Assembly (NCBI GenBank): GCA_964542665.1
Contig: CAZIUF010000032.1
Coordinates: 1-8,416 of the forward strand
Origin: JAGOLU01 sp964542665
GTDB lineage: Bacteria; Patescibacteriota; Microgenomatia; UBA1406; GWC2-37-13
Reading direction: 5' to 3'
Length of the DNA: 8,416 bases
The notes beneath the pieces are model-generated. The model searched no databases and was not told the DNA's origin. It worked only from the letters and a program-made list of their open reading frames with translations. The translations under genes were made by a program, and so were the position numbers. This document shows, piece after piece, positions 1 to 4,498 of this stretch (its first letter is position 1; every line of letters starts with the position of its first letter).

Positions 1-54
1 AACCATGGACCCCCATTTTATAAGAATGGTGCTCTACCACTGAGCTAATGACGC
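1..54 (-). tRNA. tRNA-Ile(UAU), 5' 54 nt only, cut by the window edge
   Basis: Read on the minus strand from 54, the sequence folds as the first three quarters of a tRNA: acceptor strand GCGTCAT, TA at positions 8-9, D stem GCTC/GAGC, anticodon stem CCATT/AATGG around loop CTTATAA, variable loop GGGTC, then T-stem strand CATGG and TT. The loop places UAU at 34-36, which reads the isoleucine codon AUA. U36, A37 and the U12-A23 pair fit isoleucine tRNAs, but C4-G69 and C29-G41, typical of Escherichia coli Ile tRNAs, are absent. Most bacteria read AUA with a CAU tRNA modified to lysidine, so UAU is unusual. The rest of the T arm and the acceptor 3' strand lie outside the window. Confidence 0.85.
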
Positions 55-94
55 AAGAAACAGCCGTGAGAGTATTGTAGCAAAAGTTTATCCC

Positions 95-700
95 TCACGA
101 GAGCGGTTTGAGGCTGGTAAAGGGATTTGATTCAAACGTCACGTGTCTGATGAGCTCAAGAACTCGTTTCTTCTCAAGTCCATATACCTGTATATACACC
201 TCTACCACTGCTTCATTGATCCTTTTTTTCCAATCCAACTCAAGTGACTCTGCAACAGATTGGAGTGTTTTCCCGTCAGTTGTTTCTATCTCTATGAACG
301 GCTCAAGTCCTGGCCATTCATCGATTTCGATCAGTGAATCTCCCAATTTCCATGTCTCACGCTTTGTTTCCTGATATGCATTTTGGATGAGGCCAGTAGC
401 TTTCAGGATACTCACTGCATCATCGAAGCTCGATACAGTGACACACGTCTCTCTTTGCCACTCTTGTCCCTCATCAGGTCGCGCATAGTCCTTGGTACTC
501 ATGGTCACCACATCGCCCTCATCACGTACTCTGATATATCGAATGCTTCTTTTTGCGAGTATCGGATTGTGTTCTTTGTCAAATATCGTGCGCTTCATCA
601 GGCGCTCGGGATGAATACATGTAGCACCAATAGATTTGAGTTTCTTACGGATATTGTCTTTGTCTACCGGGTAGAACTTTGATTCGATTTCGTTTTGCAT
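95..700 (-). CDS. CYTH-domain protein (CyaB / thiamine-triphosphatase-like)
   Basis: A 201-residue protein of the CYTH superfamily, whose members bind triphosphate-containing substrates with divalent metal inside a beta tunnel. The N-terminus carries the hallmark ExExK motif (E4, E6, K8). The basic strand RYIRVRDE (54-61), K70 in TMSTKDY, and the acidic EIDEWPGLEPFIEIE segment (125-139) follow the family order. The WPG-PF-EIE pattern is most like class IV adenylate cyclase (CyaB) relatives; whether it makes cAMP, hydrolyses thiamine triphosphate or acts on polyphosphate cannot be told from sequence. The frame stays open upstream to 760, but that part overlaps tRNA-Ala. ATG at 700 is chosen because GGA lies 7 nt before it; ATG at 706 is the alternative. 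The gene lies between two tRNA genes on the same strand. Cytoplasmic. Confidence 0.87.
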   Translation of the reverse strand: MQNEIESKFYPVDKDNIRKKLKSIGATCIHPERLMKRTIFDKEHNPILAKRSIRYIRVRDEGDVVTMSTKDYARPDEGQEWQRETCVTVSSFDDAVSILKATGLIQNAYQETKRETWKLGDSLIEIDEWPGLEPFIEIETTDGKTLQSVAESLELDWKKRINEAVVEVYIQVYGLEKKRVLELIRHVTFESNPFTSLKPLS

Positions 701-725
701 AATCATTTCCAATAGAGCACGGTTG

Positions 726-796
726 TGGACCTGACGAGAATCGAACTCGTGTCTCCGCAATGCGAATGCGGTGTACTACCCCTGTACTACAGGCCC
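726..796 (-). tRNA. tRNA-Ala(CGC)
   Basis: A complete cloverleaf on the minus strand: acceptor GGGCCTG/CAGGTCC, D stem GTAC/GTAC, anticodon stem CCGCA/TGCGG with loop TTCGCAT (anticodon CGC, codon GCG), a four-base variable loop AGAC, and T arm ACGAG/CTCGT around TTCGATT. The acceptor contains the G3-U70 wobble pair, the main alanine identity element, which agrees with the anticodon. The discriminator is A73. CCA is not encoded (ACAACC follows), so a CCA-adding enzyme is required. The CYTH start codon lies about 20-25 nt downstream. Confidence 0.96.
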
Positions 797-826
797 GTTT
801 GCGAGGCAGGCGCGGTGCGAATGCTG

Positions 827-844
827 TCCGCCCAATTCGGCGGA
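827..844. repeat. Palindrome TCCGCC-CAATTC-GGCGGA between two tRNA genes
   Basis: A six-base-pair G+C-rich inverted repeat with a six-base loop lies in the 79-nt spacer (797-875) between tRNA-Arg and tRNA-Ala. The same stem, TCCGCC/GGCGGA, is in the palindrome inside mutM at 3797-3814 with a different centre. No T run follows on either strand, so it is not a typical intrinsic terminator. It could be a processing stem in a tRNA precursor or a small dispersed palindrome. Nothing else recognisable was seen in the spacer. Confidence 0.6.
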
Positions 845-875
845 TACCGTCTAACTCCGGGCCCAAATGTTTGTG

Positions 876-949
876 TGCTCTCGGCGGGAGTCGAACCCGC
901 AACCTCAGCCTTCGGAGGGCCGCGCTCTATCCAGTTAAGCTACGTGAGC
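876..949 (-). tRNA. tRNA-Arg(CCG)
   Basis: A 74-nt cloverleaf on the minus strand: acceptor GCTCACG/CGAGAGC, D stem GCTT/GAGC with a U-G closing pair, anticodon stem CGGCC/GGCTG, loop CTCCGAA (anticodon CCG, codon CGG), variable loop AGGTT, and T arm GCGGG/CCCGC around TTCGACT. The D loop has the GGATA sequence that places A20, an arginine identity base. The acceptor stem has one A5-A68 mismatch. The discriminator is A73 and CCA is not encoded. The 5' end is two bases from the uppP stop codon, so the tRNA is probably cut out of a longer transcript by RNase P. Confidence 0.95.
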
Positions 950-951
950 AT

Positions 952-1755
952 TCACCGGGGAGCCGAAAACCAGTAGCTCACCGCCAACAAGATTATACCA
1001 GCCACGATACGATAGATCCCAAAGACCCATAGAGTCCGTTGTTGAAGATATTTGAGGAGCCAACGAGAAGCAAAGTATCCAGCGATGAATGAGCCAATGA
1101 ACCCAAGGACAATCACGTCTAGGTTTGCGGATAGTTCTGTAATACCGTTCACCTTTACAAACTTGTACAGATCATAGCCTGATGCTGCAAAAAGGGTGGG
1201 CACCGAGAGTGCGAGTGAATACACTGCGGCATCGGCCCGGGCATACCCGAGTAGAAGCATACCCGTGATCACACTTCCTGACCGTGAGACACCTGGTACG
1301 AGGGCTACTGATTGGATAAGACCGATGATAAATGCTTGTGCATAATCTATCGATGACAAACTTCGGGTGATCTGATGTCGAGGTCTTCCCACAAACCACT
1401 CAACCAATATGAATATTACGCCAACAGCGATGAAGGCTATCGTAGTAGAGTATTCAGCAACAAACAGAACGTCTTTTATATAGTTATGTAGTAAAAGTCC
1501 AAGGATCATAGCGGGAATCGTTGAGACGATGAGTTTCAAATATCTTTTCTGGTCAAGCCATATTTCTTTTGCAAAGAGGAAAAAGAGTGCGCTTGCAGCT
1601 CCCGTCTGGATCACAACTTCGAATAACTTGAGGAATTCTGTCTGTTGCAGTGCAAGTAATCGAGATGTTTGGATCAGGTGAAAGGTCGATGAGACAGGCA
1701 AAAACTCGGTGATGCCCTCAACAACTGCTAGAATGATGGTATGTAGATAGTTCAT
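952..1755 (-). CDS. uppP: Undecaprenyl-diphosphate phosphatase (BacA/UppP family)
   Basis: An integral membrane enzyme of 267 residues, the normal length for the family. It removes a phosphate from undecaprenyl diphosphate to regenerate the lipid carrier for peptidoglycan and other surface glycans. Both family motifs are visible: EGITEFLPVSST (13-24), with E13, E17 and H26, and PGVSRSG (154-160), with S157 and R158. Most of the rest is hydrophobic and ends in a segment near 246-263. The frame is open for 90 more codons upstream, but those overlap the opposite-strand hydrolase gene and look non-coding; ATG at 1755 begins the conserved N-terminus. No Shine-Dalgarno site precedes it. Two positions look atypical: F25 where SSTGH is common, and V162 where SRSGxT is common. 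It is divergent from the hydrolase gene and is followed directly by tRNA-Arg. Confidence 0.95.
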   Translation of the reverse strand: MNYLHTIILAVVEGITEFLPVSSTFHLIQTSRLLALQQTEFLKLFEVVIQTGAASALFFLFAKEIWLDQKRYLKLIVSTIPAMILGLLLHNYIKDVLFVAEYSTTIAFIAVGVIFILVEWFVGRPRHQITRSLSSIDYAQAFIIGLIQSVALVPGVSRSGSVITGMLLLGYARADAAVYSLALSVPTLFAASGYDLYKFVKVNGITELSANLDVIVLGFIGSFIAGYFASRWLLKYLQQRTLWVFGIYRIVAGIILLAVSYWFSAPR

Positions 1756-1770
1756 ATGATGAATTGAAGA

Positions 1771-1776
1771 AGTATA
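1771..1776 (-). promoter_or_regulatory. Possible -10 box TATACT for uppP
   Basis: TATACT reads on the minus strand 15 nt before the uppP ATG, giving a predicted 5' leader of about 9 nt. It lies on the same bases as the opposite-strand TATAAT box, so the two divergent genes would share one A+T core. No convincing -35 hexamer was found. Prediction from sequence only. Confidence 0.35.
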
Positions 1777-1778
1777 AT
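1773..1778 (+). promoter_or_regulatory. Possible -10 box TATAAT for the hydrolase-GT4-mutM run
   Basis: A perfect TATAAT hexamer ends 8 nt before the ATG at 1787, so transcription would begin at or just before the start codon and the mRNA would be nearly leaderless. A weak -35 candidate, TTCATA at 1751-1756, is 16 nt upstream. The whole gap between uppP and this gene is only 31 nt, which favours a promoter here. Not tested by any data. Confidence 0.45.
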
Positions 1779-1786
1779 CAAATTGT

Positions 1787-2383
1787 ATGAAAAATGCATT
1801 GATCCTCCATGGTACTGCGGGTAACTCAAAAGAGAATTGGTTTCCATGGCTAAAAAACGAACTTGAGAAACTGGGATATCTCGTCTGGCTCCCCGACTTG
1901 CCACATGCCGACAAACCGAATCCAACGAGATACAACGACTTTCTTCTGACGGGTTCTTCCTCGGGGAAGGTGTCCGACGAAGGAGGACGGAAGGGGTTCA
2001 TCTTCACAAAAGAGGCTATTCTCATCGGTCATTCCTCAGGTGCAGTCGAGATACTTCATCTTCTCCCGCATCTATCTGTCGACATACGTGCTGCATTTCT
2101 TGTGGGAGTATTCAAAGATAATGATTTTCTCAAATGGAAGCCAAATGATGAGTTATTCTCTATGCCTTTCGACTTCGAAGCGATCCAAAAGCACTGCAAG
2201 AAGTTGGTCTTTATCCATTCTGAAAATGATCCTTTTTGCCCGCTCACCCACGCTTCCTATCTTGCGACAAAAACGAGTGGCGAGCTTGTCATTATCCCTC
2301 ACCAAAAACATTTTAGTGTGAGTACGATGGGCGAAAAATATCGTGAATTTCCAGAGCTTCTGGAGCGTATAATAGCCATATGA
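1787..2383 (+). CDS. Alpha/beta hydrolase, RBBP9/YdeN-like serine hydrolase
   Basis: A 198-residue small alpha/beta hydrolase, close to the usual 180-200 residues of this family. The N-terminal ALILHGTAGNSKENWFPWL (4-22) matches the oxyanion-side HG motif and the NWFPWL signature of YdeN/RBBP9 proteins. The triad is visible: nucleophile S83 in GHSSG (81-85), D148 in HSENDPF, and H175 in HQKHF. There is no signal peptide, so it is probably cytoplasmic. The natural substrate of the family is not established here; an esterase or peptidase-like role is only inference. Residues about 55-70 (TGSSSGKVSDEGGRKG) are Gly/Ser/charged-rich and are encoded by the repeat at 1954-1998, giving a loop expansion before the strand that leads to S83. 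No Shine-Dalgarno site is seen. The stop overlaps the GT4 start as ATGA. Confidence 0.88.
   Translation: MKNALILHGTAGNSKENWFPWLKNELEKLGYLVWLPDLPHADKPNPTRYNDFLLTGSSSGKVSDEGGRKGFIFTKEAILIGHSSGAVEILHLLPHLSVDIRAAFLVGVFKDNDFLKWKPNDELFSMPFDFEAIQKHCKKLVFIHSENDPFCPLTHASYLATKTSGELVIIPHQKHFSVSTMGEKYREFPELLERIIAI
1954..1998 (+). repeat. In-frame structured repeat, copy 1 (in the hydrolase gene)
   Basis: This stretch shares ordered blocks with 3855-3894 in mutM: TTCTTC, GGGGAAG, CGAAG and GAAGGGGTT, in the same orientation. It folds into two small hairpins: CTTCC-TCGG-GGAAG (1956-1969), and GTCC/GGAC enclosing GA-CGAAG-GA (1972-1988). The blocks between differ from the mutM copy, yet each copy keeps its own pairing. 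It encodes part of a low-complexity loop and does not shift the frame. It is a dispersed element, not a gene. Confidence 0.65.
2368..2373 (+). promoter_or_regulatory. TATAAT box 6 nt before the GT4 start
   Basis: A perfect TATAAT lies inside the end of the hydrolase gene, 6 nt before the GT4 ATG, a spacing at which a transcript would begin on the start codon. TGGAG at 2361-2365 might instead act as a distant ribosome site. The ATGA overlap already allows translational coupling, so the internal promoter is optional. Chance occurrence is possible. Confidence 0.3.
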
Positions 2384-3567
2384 AAGTCGCGCTCGTACAT
2401 GATCAGCTTGCGGAGTTTGGGGGTGCAGAGCGTGTGCTGATCTCACTCAAGAAAATTTATCCAGATGCTGATGTGTATGTATCCTTTGTAGATAGGAATA
2501 AACTTGGCATGCATTGGGATAAGTTTAAGGATTGGAAAATCATCCAAAGTAGAGCTCGATTTATCCCCTTTTTCAGCAAACTTTACTCTCCCCTCCGTTT
2601 CTTACTCCCTTGGATTTGGCGATCGTTTAATTTATCTTCCTACGATTTGGTTATTTGTAGCAGCTCCTGGGGCATGGCAAAGGGAGTATCGCTGATTAGG
2701 TCTAAGGTCGAAGGTCAAAAGTCGAAAGTCCAAACAAAATATGTCTGCTACCTCCACACACCGCCTCGCTATTTGTATGGGTATGATGAAAGTGCTCTCA
2801 AAAAATATTTGGTAGTGAGAATATATGCTGGGATAGTTAATCACTTCCTACGCATGTATGATTATGAATCAAGTCAAACCGTAGATAACTTTATATTTAA
2901 TTCTGAGGAAATCAGACGACGCTCGCTCAAGTTTTATCAACGAGATGGGATTGTGATACATCCACCCATCTCTCTAGCTCCAAGTTCCAAGCTACAGGAT
3001 ATAGACGCACTGCTGCATGTGGCTCGCAGCTCGAAGCTCGAAGCTACCCACTTTCTCACCGTTTCTCGCCTTGCACCAACGAAACATATCGACATAATCA
3101 TTAAGGCATGCAATGAGTTGAAAAAAAATCTCGTTGTCGTTGGAGTAGGAAATCAAGACTCATATCTCCGATCGATCGCTGGTCCAACCATATCTTTCAA
3201 AGGTCATGTAACAGATGAAGAGTTTGAGCTGTTGTATGCTGGTGCACATGCATTTCTTTATGCATCCGTTGATGAAGATTTTGGCATGGTACCAGTCGAG
3301 GCTATGGCTCATGGCGTACCAGTCATCGCCTATGCTTCTGGTGGTGTTAAGGAAACGGTGACCCATCTCGAGCGTGGTATTCAATATAGTGAGCTTACTC
3401 CGCGTGCATTGATTGAGGCCATCAAGCACTTTGATGGTCTTTCTATCGATGATAAATCGAAGATGATAAGTAATGGATATGCATTTGCACAAATGTGTGA
3501 TGAGAAAACATTTATGACAAAGACCACTTCATATATTGGATCCATCCTCAATAAGATCTCCCATTGA
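2380..3567 (+). CDS. Glycosyltransferase family 4 (GT-B fold)
   Basis: A 395-residue retaining-type sugar transferase. The N-terminal acceptor domain starts MKVALVHDQLAEFGGAERVL, typical of GT4 proteins, and contains HTPPRYLYG (126-134). The C-terminal donor-binding domain begins at FLTVSRLAPTKHID (225-238) and holds the EX7E motif, E299 and E307 in EDFGMVPVEAMAHG, followed by GVPVIAYASGG (312-322). There is no transmembrane segment, so it probably acts at the cytoplasmic membrane face on a lipid-linked or surface glycan; sugar and acceptor are unknown. It overlaps the hydrolase stop by ATGA, implying coupled translation, and mutM follows 30 nt downstream. Linkers near residues 108-119, 199-206 and 216-223 are encoded by heptamer repeats and look like insertions relative to usual GT4 spacing. 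Confidence 0.92.
   Translation: MKVALVHDQLAEFGGAERVLISLKKIYPDADVYVSFVDRNKLGMHWDKFKDWKIIQSRARFIPFFSKLYSPLRFLLPWIWRSFNLSSYDLVICSSSWGMAKGVSLIRSKVEGQKSKVQTKYVCYLHTPPRYLYGYDESALKKYLVVRIYAGIVNHFLRMYDYESSQTVDNFIFNSEEIRRRSLKFYQRDGIVIHPPISLAPSSKLQDIDALLHVARSSKLEATHFLTVSRLAPTKHIDIIIKACNELKKNLVVVGVGNQDSYLRSIAGPTISFKGHVTDEEFELLYAGAHAFLYASVDEDFGMVPVEAMAHGVPVIAYASGGVKETVTHLERGIQYSELTPRALIEAIKHFDGLSIDDKSKMISNGYAFAQMCDEKTFMTKTTSYIGSILNKISH
2701..2735 (+). repeat. Five tandem TCNAARN-like heptamers in the GT4 gene
   Basis: Consecutive 7-mers TCTAAGG, TCGAAGG, TCAAAAG, TCGAAAG and TCCAAAC form a degenerate period-7 tract. Because seven is not a multiple of three, successive units are read in different phases and give the lysine-rich linker SKVEGQKSKVQT (108-119), just before the conserved YVCYLHTPPR segment. 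The total length, 35 nt, is not itself a multiple of three, so the insertion endpoints must differ slightly from the visible tract. Confidence 0.75.
2976..2996 (+). repeat. Three heptamers, second patch in the GT4 gene
   Basis: AGCTCCA, AGTTCCA and AGCTACA are three adjacent 7-mers of the same family, in rotated phase, as those at 2701-2735 and 3028-3048. They encode part of SLAPSSKLQ, in the linker between the two Rossmann domains. Twenty-one nucleotides equal seven codons, so this unit could be added without a frame change. Confidence 0.6.
3028..3048 (+). repeat. Three heptamers, third patch in the GT4 gene
   Basis: AGCTCGA, AGCTCGA and AGCTACC form a 21-nt tract starting 52 nt after the start of the second patch. 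Both end in AGCTAC plus one base, which suggests a local duplication. The tract encodes SSKLEAT, echoing SSKLQ encoded by the second patch, immediately before the donor domain at FLTVSRL. Confidence 0.65.
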
Positions 3568-3577
3568 ATCAATCGAC

Positions 3578-3583
3578 TATATT
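3578..3583 (+). promoter_or_regulatory. Possible -10 box TATATT upstream of mutM
   Basis: TATATT sits in the 30-nt gap between the GT4 stop and mutM, 14 nt before the ATG, with no clear -35. It might give mutM its own promoter, but read-through from the upstream genes explains the arrangement equally well. Confidence 0.22.
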
Positions 3584-3597
3584 CATTTGTATCTTTC

Positions 3598-4488
3598 ATG
3601 CCCGAACTCCCTGAAGTTGAAACAATCCGCAAATCACTCTTGACCTTCCTCATAGGTAAGGTTATTGCATACATCGAGGTTTCAAAAGCCAAACAGTTTA
3701 TAGGTGACCCCCTCTGCCTTTGGGGTTATCAGATAACAGATCTGGCACGTCACGGCAAGATTATGCACTGGCATCTGAAAACCCCTTCCACCGCGTCTCC
3801 GCCAGCTGGCGGAGCGGTCCCCCTTCCCAATGGTAAGGATCAGGCATATTATGCTTCTTCGGGGAAGCTGGCTGCGAAGCAGACTGAAGGGGTTACAAAG
3901 CAATACATTAATATCCACCTCAAGATGTCTGGACGACTCTCATTTATCCCGACTGAACATACGCGGGTTACGTTTGAGTTCACTGATGGCTCTCACCTTT
4001 ATTTCAACGATCCGCGCACATTTGGTTGGGTAAAGGTGACTGATTTACCAGAAATCACTAAGGGTATAGATGTGCTTTCGCCATTATTTACTGAAGACTA
4101 TCTTATTAAGCAAGTCTCAACTCAAACACGAGATATTAAAACCGTTCTTCTAGATCAAGATTTGATGGCAGGTATTGGAAATATCTACGCAAATGATGCT
4201 CTTTGGGAAGCTCAAATCAATCCTTTTGCAAAAGCAAGGAATATTCCTCATAAGAAGCAAGTGGCTTTATTTAACGCAATCAAGTTGGTGATCGCCGAAG
4301 GCATTAAACGTGGTGGATCATCAAAAACGTGGGTGTATCGATTGCCAAATGGTGCGAGCGGAGATTATCAAAATCATTTCCGAGTATATGATCAAGAGGG
4401 TAAGCCATGCAAACGGTGCAGCACGATAATTAAACGTGTAAGTAAAAATGGACGAAGTTGTTTTATGTGTTCTTCCTGTCAAAAATAA
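3598..4488 (+). CDS. mutM: Formamidopyrimidine-DNA glycosylase (Fpg/MutM) with a 40-residue insertion
   Basis: A base-excision repair enzyme that removes 8-oxoguanine and ring-opened purines and nicks the strand by beta/delta elimination. All key parts are present: N-terminal MPELPEVE, with catalytic P2 and E3; the lysine of RHGK (K54, equivalent to E. coli K57); the void-filling residues M110, R140 and F142; the GIGNIYAND helix-two-turn-helix segment (192-200); and a C-terminal zinc finger with C271, C274, C291 and C294, plus an extra C288. The usual length is about 270; the excess is residues 62-101 between HWHLK and QYINIHLKMSG, where E. coli has a short turn. That stretch is encoded by the repeat at 3780-3894. 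The frame is intact, so the protein is probably functional with a surface loop. No Shine-Dalgarno site. It converges on the exporter permease gene with 10 nt between stops and no terminator hairpin. Confidence 0.96.
   Translation: MPELPEVETIRKSLLTFLIGKVIAYIEVSKAKQFIGDPLCLWGYQITDLARHGKIMHWHLKTPSTASPPAGGAVPLPNGKDQAYYASSGKLAAKQTEGVTKQYINIHLKMSGRLSFIPTEHTRVTFEFTDGSHLYFNDPRTFGWVKVTDLPEITKGIDVLSPLFTEDYLIKQVSTQTRDIKTVLLDQDLMAGIGNIYANDALWEAQINPFAKARNIPHKKQVALFNAIKLVIAEGIKRGGSSKTWVYRLPNGASGDYQNHFRVYDQEGKPCKRCSTIIKRVSKNGRSCFMCSSCQK
3780..3894 (+). repeat. Composite palindromic element inserted in frame in mutM (contains repeat copy 2)
   Basis: The element is bounded by 9-bp inverted repeats, AACCCCTTC (3780-3788) and GAAGGGGTT (3886-3894). 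Within it lie an 18-bp perfect palindrome (3797-3814), a CCCCCTTCCC block resembling the left end, and at 3854-3894 a copy of the structured repeat also found in the hydrolase gene. That copy folds as GCTTC/GAAGC (3853-3868) and CTG-CGAAG-CAG (3872-3882). It accounts closely for the 120 nt by which mutM is longer than its relatives. No open frame for a transposase is present, so it would be non-autonomous. No clear target-site duplication was found. Confidence 0.75.
3797..3814. repeat. 18-bp perfect palindrome CTCCGCCAGCTGGCGGAG
   Basis: Every base pairs with its mirror partner, and the outer ACCG (3790-3793) and CGGT (3815-3818) extend the stem past a three-base bulge. It lies in the left half of the mutM insertion and encodes SPPAGG. 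The inner TCCGCC/GGCGGA stem recurs between the tRNA genes at 827-844. Confidence 0.85.
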
Positions 4489-4498
4489 CTTATGAAGA

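Noticed and set aside
423..436. TCGAAGC-TCGATAC in the CYTH gene as another heptamer patch
   Set aside because: Only two imperfect units, and the encoded residues belong to an ordinary, collinear part of the CYTH domain; chance is likely.
108..682. Plus-strand open frames opposite the CYTH gene
   Set aside because: They lie wholly antisense to a gene with clear family motifs and show no recognisable domain.
645..1032. Open frames across the tRNA cluster
   Set aside because: They run through two well-folded tRNA genes and have no family resemblance.
1756..2025. Extension of the uppP frame by 90 residues at the N-terminus
   Set aside because: The conserved start MNYLHTIILAVVEG is at 1755, and the extension is antisense to the hydrolase gene with no membrane or signal features.
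4489..4498. A bidirectional terminator between mutM and the permease gene
   Set aside because: Only 10 nt separate the two stops and no hairpin with a T run was found around them; termination must occur inside a gene or by another mechanism.
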